Source: a virus. Taken from it: a DNA stretch of 57,719 bases. How positions within the stretch are numbered: position 1 is the stretch's first letter; every line of letters starts with the position of its first letter. The notes beneath the pieces were generated by a model. The model worked only from the letters and a program-made list of their open reading frames with translations, was not told where the DNA came from and ran no database searches. Where the stretch lies: positions 1 to 57,719 of the IMG/VR virus record IMGVR_UViG_3300042922_000732. The stretch is one strand, 5' to 3'. Shown in pieces: positions 51,134 through 57,600 of this stretch. Made by a program: the position numbers and the translations under genes.

Positions 51134-51865
51134 CTATTCTCTTTTGACTTCATTTGCAATTTTTATCATTGTATATTTTAAATATCCATAACCAGTAAAT
51201 TTATTTACACCTTTAAATATGGAATTTTTATCTATGTAATAGCCTTTCTTTGCTTTTGGAACTGATTTATACCATTCTCTTGTGCTAATAATTATTTTAT
51301 TTGGTTCAGGTATTAATAGATTTTTGCTGCAGTTCCATCTCTTACTTTGCAGTTCTTTGCTTTTACATGTTTGTTTTATTAAATAAGATGCTAATTCTGC
51401 ATACTGTCCGGTCTCATCTAAAGGGAAAACTTTAACTCTTCCCTTCGTCCAACATTTTTGAAGTATCTTGGTGTCTATATGATTTATAACCAGATGATGA
51501 TGCCTGGCACCTTTACTCCCAACTTCCATTACATGTATATACTTTAATTCCTTGCCTTGTTTTTTATATTCTTTTCTAAGTTCTCTAAGAGCTTTATCTA
51601 TATCTTCTCTCATTTGCTCTTTTGTATCTGGTCTTTCATCTTTTCTATAATCAAATACTGTATGAAAATCTCCTTCTCCATAATTTGCATTTATTCTCTG
51701 TCTTAATTTTTTCTCTGCTAATTTTAAATTTATCTCTTGTTGATCTTCTGTAGTTTTATTTACAACTTCTCCTCTTTTTACCCCTTTAGCTTTATATCTA
51801 AGGGTATAGTATTTTTCCACCTCTACTGTTTTACCAGCATTAGTTATACTCATAATGTATGGCAT
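51134..51865 (-). CDS. HUH replication-associated endonuclease (REP type)
   Basis: A 243-residue protein. Motif II is ARHHHLVINH (HUH at about 122-124), motif III is ELASYLIKQTCK (catalytic Tyr at about 161, Lys at about 164), and ELKYIHVMEVGSKG fits motif I. This is the pattern of rolling-circle Rep proteins found in many clostridial and bacillus phages. It would nick an origin for replication. Start at 51865 after GAGG. No nick-site hairpin was identified by eye with confidence. Confidence 0.7.
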   Translation of the reverse strand: MPYIMSITNAGKTVEVEKYYTLRYKAKGVKRGEVVNKTTEDQQEINLKLAEKKLRQRINANYGEGDFHTVFDYRKDERPDTKEQMREDIDKALRELRKEYKKQGKELKYIHVMEVGSKGARHHHLVINHIDTKILQKCWTKGRVKVFPLDETGQYAELASYLIKQTCKSKELQSKRWNCSKNLLIPEPNKIIISTREWYKSVPKAKKGYYIDKNSIFKGVNKFTGYGYLKYTMIKIANEVKRE

Positions 51866-51986
51866 ATCTATAACCTCACTTGTCATCTTCTGTAAATGTT
51901 AAATATCTTTTATATTTGTCCTAAAGTTAATAGATTTATCAAGTCTCAAAGCCTTGATTTCATTTGATTTTTCGCCATACATTTGG

Positions 51987-52066
51987 TATAATATTTTTAA
52001 AGATTTTTTAAGCAAATGTATAGCTTAGGTGAGTATGATTAGGCAAAATCATACTCACTCTTTTTT
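51987..52066 (+). ncRNA. Predicted small RNA opposite the replication genes
   Basis: An extended -10 (TGGTATAAT, TATAAT at 51987-51992) is followed by about 65 nt ending in a perfect 12-bp hairpin (GTGAGTATGATT at 52029-52040, complement at 52047-52058) and a T-run. ATACATTTG (ends 51985) and CAAATGTAT (about 52013-52021) form an inverted repeat around the promoter. No rightward gene precedes it. A short antisense-side transcript is the simplest reading; the hairpin could instead serve as a two-way terminator. Confidence 0.45.
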
Positions 52067-52069
52067 ACA

Positions 52070-52219
52070 TTAATGTAAAAAAATGCTGTACTTTTCATTT
52101 GTAAACTTGTCCTCTTTCATTTTTGAGCAACACCATGGGCATTTATAGCCATCTTTAGGTATGCTTTTCTTTATACTTACATTCCAATGCAATCTGCATT
52201 TTATGCACTTGATAGTCAT
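52070..52219 (-). CDS. Small zinc-ribbon protein
   Basis: A 49-residue protein with two CxxC pairs (IKCIKCRLHWNVS and YKCPWCCSKMKED). It starts 4 bp past the AbrB stop, so it is probably co-translated. Basic, likely nucleic-acid binding. Confidence 0.6.
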   Translation of the reverse strand: MTIKCIKCRLHWNVSIKKSIPKDGYKCPWCCSKMKEDKFTNEKYSIFLH

Positions 52220-52223
52220 AGCA

Positions 52224-52463
52224 TTACTTCTTCATTTCATCTAAGCATCTTGTACAAATATTCTTGCCTTTATAATTTATTACATCCTTCCCTTCGTTGC
52301 AGAATATACAAGTCGGCTCATATTTTTTTAATATTATTTGATCTCCATCTGTATATATTTCCATTGGATCACATTCATTTATATCCATTGTTTTTCTTAG
52401 TTCCTTTGGAATTACTATCCTTCCTAACTCGTCGACCTTCCTTACTATTCCTGTTGCTTTCAT
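52224..52463 (-). CDS. AbrB/SpoVT-like transition-state regulator with Cys cluster
   Basis: A 79-residue protein. The N-terminal SpoVT_AbrB swapped-hairpin domain is plain: MKATGIVRKVDELGRIVIPK, ELRKTMDINECDPMEIYTDG. The C-terminal part (CIFCNEGKDVINYKGKNICT) has a four-cysteine cluster found in clostridial AbrB paralogues. It is a DNA-binding dimer that may repress host or phage genes in growth-phase control. GGAG ribosome site. Confidence 0.85.
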   Translation of the reverse strand: MKATGIVRKVDELGRIVIPKELRKTMDINECDPMEIYTDGDQIILKKYEPTCIFCNEGKDVINYKGKNICTRCLDEMKK

Positions 52464-52551
52464 TTTTTATTTCTCCTCTCAATTTTTAAATTATTTTTTA
52501 TATTAATTTCAACATATGGTAAAATTATGTTGAAAGGGGGGGACTCTATTT

Positions 52552-52980
52552 ATGAAATTAAATCCTGATTGTATTCGAGATATTTTACTTACTGTTGAAG
52601 AAGAAACTTCACCTTCATCTCAATTTGTATATAAGCCTTCTGAAAAATACACTAATAGATTTCTTCTAGATGATGAATCAGAAGACGAACATCAAATAAT
52701 ACATGAAAGATTGAAATCTTATACAGATGAAGAAATCTTATATCATATCAATCAATGTGAACTATCTGGCTTTTTTACTAACGTTAATCCATGTACTGGA
52801 TATTTATATTTCATTCAAGATTTGTCACCACTTGGTCATCAGTTTCTAGCTGATATTCGTTCTGATACCAATTGGAATAAAACTAAAGATATTGCAAAAA
52901 AAGTCGGTTCGTTTTCTCTAAACACTTTAAAGGATATTTCTGTAAAAGTTATATCTGATGTTATTTCCAAATCTTTTTAA
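52552..52980 (+). CDS. DUF2513-family protein
   Basis: A 142-residue rightward gene: MKLNPDCIRDILLTVEEETS, ERLKSYTDEEILYHINQCEL, SGFFTN, and LSPLGHQFLADIRSDTNWNK, the standard pattern of DUF2513 (a small winged-helix-like protein found in mobile elements). AGGGGGGG precedes the ATG. Its 3' end overlaps the end of the convergent gene at 52961 by 20 bp. It may be a moron with its own promoter. Function unknown. Confidence 0.8.
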   Translation: MKLNPDCIRDILLTVEEETSPSSQFVYKPSEKYTNRFLLDDESEDEHQIIHERLKSYTDEEILYHINQCELSGFFTNVNPCTGYLYFIQDLSPLGHQFLADIRSDTNWNKTKDIAKKVGSFSLNTLKDISVKVISDVISKSF

Positions 52981-53170
52981 ATTTATTTAAAATGCTGCTG
53001 ATTGAATTTTTCACTGCCCAATCAGTGGCATTTTTAAGTTCTTCTTCTGTTGGCTTAATATTATTCATTTCCATATAATGAATTGCTCCACATAATCCAT
53101 GAAAATAAGCAAACCATTTTACTATTGCCAATGCAGCTAATCCTGATACTATTAAAAGTAATATCATCAT
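52961..53170 (-). CDS. Small single-pass membrane protein
   Basis: A 69-residue protein: one N-terminal membrane segment (MILLLIVSGLAALAIVKWFA) and a helical tail (IKPTEEELKNATDWAVKNSI). It overlaps the DUF2513 stop convergently. Not recognised. Confidence 0.55.
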   Translation of the reverse strand: MMILLLIVSGLAALAIVKWFAYFHGLCGAIHYMEMNNIKPTEEELKNATDWAVKNSISSILNKFKKIWK

Positions 53171-53201
53171 TTCTTGCCTCCCAATTTATTAAGGCTTATT
53201 A

Positions 53202-53399
53202 TTAAGCTTTTCTTTTAATGAAATAAAACTTATTTTCATCTGTTTTAAAGATGAATTTCAAATTGTAATTTTTTAAATCTAATACTCCAACCGCTTCTCC
53301 CTTTGGAGATATAAGAATATAATTATTTATATCTTCCATGGCTTGTACTTTTTTAATTTGCTTAACGCTAATTTGTATTGCTCCATTATCGCTTATCAA
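53202..53399 (-). CDS. Unknown small protein
   Basis: A 65-residue beta-rich protein (DNGAIQISVKQIKKVQAMED, INNYILISPKGEAVGVLDLK). It lies in the compact string of tiny early genes between 53202 and 53848. No family recognised. Confidence 0.5.
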   Translation of the reverse strand: MISDNGAIQISVKQIKKVQAMEDINNYILISPKGEAVGVLDLKNYNLKFIFKTDENKFYFIKRKA

Positions 53400-53414
53400 T
53401 ATTATTATTTTTTA

Positions 53415-53540
53415 TCATCTCCTTTCATCTTCAATTTCAGATTCAACTGGATCAAACCCCTGTTCTATTAATGATGAAAATTCAATTTCCATTTCATTAC
53501 CTTCTACATTTCCAAATTTAAATTCATATCCTGTTTCCAT
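53415..53540 (-). CDS. Tiny acidic protein
   Basis: A 41-residue acidic protein (YEFKFGNVEGNEMEIEFSSL, IEQGFDPVESEIEDERR) with a good GAGGGAG ribosome site. It may mimic nucleic acid or be an inhibitor peptide; only charge supports that. Confidence 0.5.
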   Translation of the reverse strand: METGYEFKFGNVEGNEMEIEFSSLIEQGFDPVESEIEDERR

Positions 53541-53558
53541 AACTTTTCTCCCTCTCAT

Positions 53559-53693
53559 TTATTTTTTATTAAAATATCTATTCATATAATCATCTAAATT
53601 CTGACTAGCTATTAATGCTTCAATAGAAGCATGTCCATATTTATTAATTGCTTCATGCATCAGTTCTCTTAGCTCCTCTCCCTTTATATCCAT
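53559..53693 (-). CDS. Spo0E-like small protein
   Basis: A 44-residue protein: EELRELMHEAINKYGHASIE, then ALIASQNLDDYMNRYF. Two helices joined by a short turn and the SQxLD signature (S30, L33, D34) match the Spo0E family of aspartyl-phosphate phosphatases, which act on Spo0A-P and delay sporulation. The ATG overlaps the TGA of the gene before it (ATGA), so the two are coupled, with GGTAAG in place of a strong ribosome site. A phage copy could hold the host in the growth state. The match is by motif and length only. Confidence 0.55.
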   Translation of the reverse strand: MDIKGEELRELMHEAINKYGHASIEALIASQNLDDYMNRYFNKK

Positions 53694-53848
53694 CACTTAC
53701 CCCTTTCTTTAATTTGTTTCACCACTTCTTTCATAGTTGCTTCTCCAAATTTAGCAATTAAACTTTCAGCCATGCTCTTATGAAATTCATTTATTAGTTC
53801 TTCGCTTGGTGGATTTTTCTCATAAAATTCAAACTCTCTATTCACCAT
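53693..53848 (-). CDS. Small protein coupled to the Spo0E-like gene
   Basis: A 51-residue protein: EFEFYEKNPPSEELINEFHK, SMAESLIAKFGEATMKEVVK. The second half weakly resembles the helix-turn-helix layout of the next gene (compare IAKFGEATMKEV with INKYGHASIEAL), hinting at an old duplication. GGAG ribosome site. Function unknown. Confidence 0.5.
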   Translation of the reverse strand: MVNREFEFYEKNPPSEELINEFHKSMAESLIAKFGEATMKEVVKQIKERGK

Positions 53849-53959
53849 TTACACTTCTCCTTAAAATAAATTTATTTTGATATTGTATGTATTTTTAAAA
53901 ATTTCAACCTTATCTTAAGCTGTTTTTATAATTTGAGCTTTTCAAAAATTCTAACTAAA

Positions 53960-54199
53960 TCATAATATCCTGTGTTCTTCTGTTACCTTTTCTATCCATC
54001 TATCCAAAGCTCTTCTATCTATAGATGTTCTAGCTCCAACTTTGAAGAAAGGAAAGTCTGTTTTTGGTTTCTCAACAAGCTCTCTTAACTTTTCATGTCC
54101 AATGCCCAGGTAATTGGCTGCTTCTTGGATTGAAAAAGTTATCTTTTCAGGTTTTTCAGTTTTTAGCGCTGCCAATATTTCTTTCAATAATTCTTCCAT
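53960..54199 (-). CDS. Excisionase-family (MerR-like HTH_17) DNA-binding protein
   Basis: A 79-residue protein: ITFSIQEAANYLGIGHEKLR, ELVEKPKTDFPFFKVGARTS and IDRRALDRWIEKV form the winged-helix excisionase pattern. It may be the recombination directionality factor for the serine integrase or a plain regulator; serine integrase RDFs vary widely, so this is a candidate only. AAGGAG ribosome site. Its upstream region is one copy of a duplicated element. Confidence 0.75.
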   Translation of the reverse strand: MEELLKEILAALKTEKPEKITFSIQEAANYLGIGHEKLRELVEKPKTDFPFFKVGARTSIDRRALDRWIEKVTEEHRIL

Positions 54200-54215
54200 G
54201 AAATCAATCTCCTTA

Positions 54216-54282
54216 AAATAAATTTATTGTATTAGTATGTGCATATTGTAAAATTCTAAACTTATTTTAAGTTATGTATTGG
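54216..54282. repeat. Duplicated regulatory segment, copy 1
   Basis: About 65 bp upstream of the excisionase-like gene, nearly the same as 54477-54540. Common blocks are AAATAAATTTATT, TATTAGTATGTGCA and AATTCTAAACTTATTTTAAG. A more diverged version lies at about 53862-53935. Each precedes a leftward small gene, so the element probably holds promoter and operator. Confidence 0.65.
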
Positions 54283-54287
54283 TCTTA

Positions 54288-54462
54288 TCATTTAATATAA
54301 TGATGAGATCTAATTCTTAATTCAAAGTACCTTTTCATCGCTTCGGTTCTCTTTTCTGGATTTAATTCTCTAACTCCACCTTTAAATATTTGTTGAATAT
54401 TAATTATTACTTCTTTAGCTTCTTCTGTTAATTCTTGAGTTTCATTCAATAGTTCTTTCATG
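54288..54462 (-). pseudogene. Small early gene with a frameshift
   Basis: A strong GGAGG site and ATG at 54462 start MKELLNETQELTEE, which hits TAA after about 15 codons. If one base near 54420 is skipped (GAAGAAAGCTAAAG), the frame goes on as AKEVIINIQQIFKGGVRELN, PEKRTEAMKRYFELRIRSHH and ends at 54288, 57 residues in all. Either a mutation, a sequencing error or a +1 shift site; the stop directly at the shift point leaves the last open. Confidence 0.5.
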
Positions 54463-54476
54463 GAATCAACCTCCTT

Positions 54477-54540
54477 AAAATAAATTTATTATATTAGTAT
54501 GTGCACATTGTGGAATTCTAAACTTATTTTAAGTTACTGT
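54477..54540. repeat. Duplicated regulatory segment, copy 2
   Basis: Second copy of the element at 54216-54282, upstream of the frameshifted gene at 54462. The central TGTGCACA is palindromic in this copy. Confidence 0.65.
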
Positions 54541-54684
54541 TTTATATATTATTTGTTACGTCAAAAATTGCAGCAAGGCTATTTTTCTATAGTTAAACTG
54601 AATATAATCGCTTCGAGCTATAAAACGTGATATATAAGTTTTGTTATGTTAATGATTTGATTAAGGCTCTTTAGCCCATTTATC

Positions 54685-54834
54685 CTATTTTTGTTTTTCC
54701 AAAGAGTTAATTAATTCTTTTAATTCTTCCAGATTTAATTTTTTTAAAGTTATCTTTGCAAGTACTCTTGCATAAGCACTTTCTAAAATATCTTTTCCTT
54801 CTTTTGTTCCCGGTAATACCAAAGATACTTTCAT
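54685..54834 (-). CDS. Small early protein
   Basis: A 49-residue protein: MKVSLVLPGTKEGKDILESA, YARVLAKITLKKLNLEELKE. A strong AGGGGGGAG site precedes the ATG. A longer open frame on the same strand (54707-54922) gives an implausible, very basic translation and is taken as its shadow. Function unknown. Confidence 0.6.
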   Translation of the reverse strand: MKVSLVLPGTKEGKDILESAYARVLAKITLKKLNLEELKELINSLEKQK

Positions 54835-54912
54835 TGTGCTCCCCCCTATTCATATATCCATAATATGTTTTACCCTTCGCTTGTGTTACTTTGAATTTTC
54901 TTCTTTTTAATT

Positions 54913-55131
54913 TTAAGAACAACTCTTTTCATCATTAACCTCCTCGATCATTTCGTTAATTGAAATACCTAAACCTTTTGCAATTTTTACTGCAGTATCA
55001 AAACGAGGATTTGGATTATTCCCTTCTACAATGTCGTACAATGTCGCATACCCAACTTTGCATTTTTTTGCTGCAGAATTAATTGTCATGTTCCTTTTTT
55101 TAATAGCTTGTACAATTACTGTTATATTCAC
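54913..55131 (-). CDS. Cro-like XRE repressor, first leftward early gene
   Basis: A 72-residue HTH protein: VIVQAIKKRNMTINSAAKKC, KVGYATLYDIVEGNNPNPRF, DTAVKIAKGLGISINEMIEE. GTG start after GGGGGG. It is transcribed away from the main repressor gene, from the promoter at 55170-55198, with two operators on and near it. By position it is the Cro counterpart in the lysis-lysogeny switch. Confidence 0.8.
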   Translation of the reverse strand: MNITVIVQAIKKRNMTINSAAKKCKVGYATLYDIVEGNNPNPRFDTAVKIAKGLGISINEMIEEVNDEKSCS

Positions 55132-55143
55132 TTCGCACCCCCC

Positions 55144-55191
55144 TATCGGTTTACCGTGATTATGTTTAAATTATATATCGGTAATTTGATA
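55144..55191 (-). promoter_or_regulatory. Leftward early promoter with operators O1 and O2
   Basis: On the minus strand TTGTCA (55198-55193), a 17-bp spacer and TATAAT (55175-55170) form a strong promoter for the Cro-like and early genes. O2, TATCGGTAATTTGATA (55176-55191), fills the spacer; O1, TATCGGTTTACCGTGA (55144-55159), lies after the start point. Both fit the 16-bp pattern TATCGG-N4-CYGATA. Confidence 0.75.
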
Positions 55192-55281
55192 GTGACAAAG
55201 TCTATATTTTGCCTTTACAACTTGTTTTTTAATTAAAATCATACTTTTTCTTAAAAAATCTAAAAATTGCTTTTATTGTCT

Positions 55282-55365
55282 TATCACTTAACCGATATTA
55301 TTTTTAATATTTGTCGATATACCGATAATTGTTTTTCTTGAAAGTTATCGGAAAACTGATATAAT
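55282..55365 (+). promoter_or_regulatory. Repressor-integrase promoter with operators O3, O4, O5
   Basis: On the plus strand TTGAAA (55338-55343), a 16-bp spacer and TATAAT (55360-55365) precede the repressor gene. O5, TATCGGAAAACTGATA (55346-55361), lies in the spacer. O4 (55312-55327) and O3 (55282-55297) have the reverse orientation of the same pattern. The repressor should thus control its own gene and the integrase. Confidence 0.75.
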
Positions 55366-55414
55366 TATATTTAAATAAAAATAAATTATAATTTATTAAA
55401 GGATGGTTAATATA

Positions 55415-55792
55415 ATGGAAATTAGTACATTAGGTATGAATATTAAGACTTTAAGAGAGAAAAAGGGATGGAGCGTAAACAAATTAAAAGAAATTAGTTC
55501 TGTTGGATATGCAACTCTACATGACATAGAAAGTGGCAAAAGTCAAACAATGAATTCTAAAAGCCTAGAAAAAGTTGCTAGAGCACTTAATACTACAAGT
55601 GATGATCTATTAAATATAGAATCTATAGAGTTTGTAGTTGAAGATATCGCAGAAACTATAGATGCTATTTTTGAATCAGAGGAATTAAAATTAGATGGAA
55701 TAAATTTAAGTGAATACGAAACTGAATTTTTGAAAGACTTCTTCGCCGCAGGAGTAGAGAAAATAAGAAAGAAAAGAGTTGAACAAAAATAA
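55415..55792 (+). CDS. CI-like XRE repressor
   Basis: A 125-residue protein: N-terminal HTH (LGMNIKTLREKKGWSVNKLK, SSVGYATLHDIESGKSQTMN) and a short helical C-terminal part without a LexA-type peptidase, so induction is probably not by self-cleavage. Start at 55415 with AAAGGA about 9 nt upstream; the ATG at 55403 has none. Its stop shares one base with the integrase ATG (TAATG), so repressor and integrase are translated together, an unusual link of immunity and recombination. Confidence 0.85.
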   Translation: MEISTLGMNIKTLREKKGWSVNKLKEISSVGYATLHDIESGKSQTMNSKSLEKVARALNTTSDDLLNIESIEFVVEDIAETIDAIFESEELKLDGINLSEYETEFLKDFFAAGVEKIRKKRVEQK

Positions 55793-57600
55793 TGAACAAA
55801 AGAATTGCGATATATAGTAGAAAATCAAAGTTTACTGGAAAAGGCGATTCGATAGAAAACCAAATTGAAATGTGTAAGGATTACATAGAAAAAAATATAG
55901 GCACAAATACTGAAATAACTGTATATGAGGATGAAGGTTTTAGTGGCGGAAATCTTGATAGACCTAAGTTTAAAAAATTAATGTCTGATATTAAAAATAA
56001 AAAAAACGATATCTTAATATGTTATAGATTAGATCGTATTTCTAGAAATGTTGCAGATTTCTCTTCAACATTAGAATTGCTACAAGCTAATAATTGTGAT
56101 TTTATATCAATAAAAGAACAATTTGACACTAGTACGCCTATGGGAAGAGCAATGATATATATTGCTAGTGTATTTGCTCAATTAGAGCGTGAGACAATAG
56201 CAGAGCGCGTTAAAGATAATATGCTTGAAATGGCAAAAAACGGTCGATGGACTGGCGGAAAAATCCCACTCGGTTTTCATTCTGAAAAAATAAAAGTAAT
56301 CGACGAACAAGGATTAACAAGAGAAACTCCACAATTAATTGTTAATGATGAAGAAATACAATTTGTTAAGTTTCTATATGAAAAATATCTAGAATTAGGA
56401 AGTTTGCATAAATTAGAGGTATATATAACTCAAAATCAAATTAAATCTAGAAATGGCATTCTATATGAAAAATCTTCACTTAAAATAATTTTGCAGAACC
56501 CTATATACGTAAAGGCTAATGAGAATGTTGTAGAATATCTAAAAAATAATAATTGGTCCATTTACGGTGTTGCTGATAATATACATTCTTTATTGACTTA
56601 CAATAAGACAGAACAAACCAAGAAAAATGGAAAGTATACTAAACAAAATAAGCCTCTAGACGAAAGATTCGCAGCTGTAAGCAACATAAAAGGTTTTATT
56701 GATCCACAATTATGGTTAAATGTTCAATATCAGTTTGATAAAAACAGAGATAAATTCCCACGCCTAGGGAAAACACATAATGCTCTTTTGGTTGGAAAGC
56801 TAAAGTGTGGAAAATGTAAAGAATATATGTTAATTCAACACGGCAAAGTATCTGCTGTTACTGGGAAAAAATTATTTTATTATACATGTTCACTTAAAAG
56901 AAAATCTCACAGATCATTATGCAATAATGATAACGCTAAAGCTGATAAAATTGAAAATCTAGTTTTATTATCTCTAAAAAGTTTAGCCTATAAACAAGAT
57001 GAATATTTAAATAATATAAAAAAAGGTTACAAAGAAATGACAAGCCAAAAAGGAATTAAAATAGAATTTCTTTCTCTTAAGCAATCATTAAACGAGAAAA
57101 AAAATCAAATTGATAATTTAGTAAATAAACTTTCCTTTGCTCCCGAAATATCAGATATATTATTAGAAAAAATAAAAACCTTAAAATCAGAATGTATTGA
57201 TATAGAAAGCAAAATACATTCATTAAAATCTAATGAAGACAAAGCAAAATTAGAGTTATTAAATATAGAAATTATTAAACAATTATTAGATAAATGCGCA
57301 AATATAGAACATCTTACTAGAGACGAGCAAAAAGAAATTATTGACACTTTAATTGATGTTGTTTATTGGTATGGCAATGGAGATGATGAAGGCATAAAAA
57401 TTAAATTCATAGGCACAAATGAGGAAGATAGCACTATTGAATATACTGAAGCTGAACTGCAATCGATGTTGCAGTTCAGTTCACCTAGCATGGCCCGTAT
57501 CGAGAAGAATGATATTTTCCGCAAATTCTTTCAAGGCATATTGCTGGCAAACCTTTGTATTAAGCTTGTCATAATTTATATCTTCCTTTGGGACCTTTAA
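55792..57600 (+). CDS. int: Large serine integrase, C-terminus replaced on integration
   Basis: A large serine recombinase of 602 residues as it stands. Catalytic Ser9 lies in YSRKSKFTGKGDSIENQ, with YRLDRISRNVADFSSTLELL and RERVK-type features in the resolvase domain. The recombinase domain follows (TGGKIPLGFHSEK to about 330), then a zinc ribbon (LKCGKCKEYM and YYTCSLKRKSHRSLCNN, about 337-375) and the coiled-coil motif (about 400-490). Codons after the core at 57486-57492 are antisense host DNA and encode a chance tail (RIEKNDIFRKFF...). In the phage circle the frame would pass through the core into the HTH at 173-445, giving 657 residues. Confidence 0.9.
   Translation: MNKRIAIYSRKSKFTGKGDSIENQIEMCKDYIEKNIGTNTEITVYEDEGFSGGNLDRPKFKKLMSDIKNKKNDILICYRLDRISRNVADFSSTLELLQANNCDFISIKEQFDTSTPMGRAMIYIASVFAQLERETIAERVKDNMLEMAKNGRWTGGKIPLGFHSEKIKVIDEQGLTRETPQLIVNDEEIQFVKFLYEKYLELGSLHKLEVYITQNQIKSRNGILYEKSSLKIILQNPIYVKANENVVEYLKNNNWSIYGVADNIHSLLTYNKTEQTKKNGKYTKQNKPLDERFAAVSNIKGFIDPQLWLNVQYQFDKNRDKFPRLGKTHNALLVGKLKCGKCKEYMLIQHGKVSAVTGKKLFYYTCSLKRKSHRSLCNNDNAKADKIENLVLLSLKSLAYKQDEYLNNIKKGYKEMTSQKGIKIEFLSLKQSLNEKKNQIDNLVNKLSFAPEISDILLEKIKTLKSECIDIESKIHSLKSNEDKAKLELLNIEIIKQLLDKCANIEHLTRDEQKEIIDTLIDVVYWYGNGDDEGIKIKFIGTNEEDSTIEYTEAELQSMLQFSSPSMARIEKNDIFRKFFQGILLANLCIKLVIIYIFLWDL
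57452..57492. other. attR: attP left arm and core TAGCATG
   Basis: Core TAGCATG at 57486-57492. The arm GTTGCAGTTCAGTTCAC (57468-57484) is inverted relative to GTGAATAAAACTGCAAC (179-195), 14 of 17 matched, so the joined circle has a dyad attP centred on TG. CTGAACTGCAA at 57452-57462 and TTGCAGTTCAG at 57469-57479 form a further perfect inverted repeat within the integrase gene, so a third copy of the half-site motif lies beside attP. Confidence 0.75.

Noticed and set aside
54707-54922. 71-residue minus-strand open frame
   Set aside because: Its translation is extremely basic and low in sense, and it overlaps the better-supported 49-residue gene at 54685-54834, which has a strong ribosome site and a normal composition.
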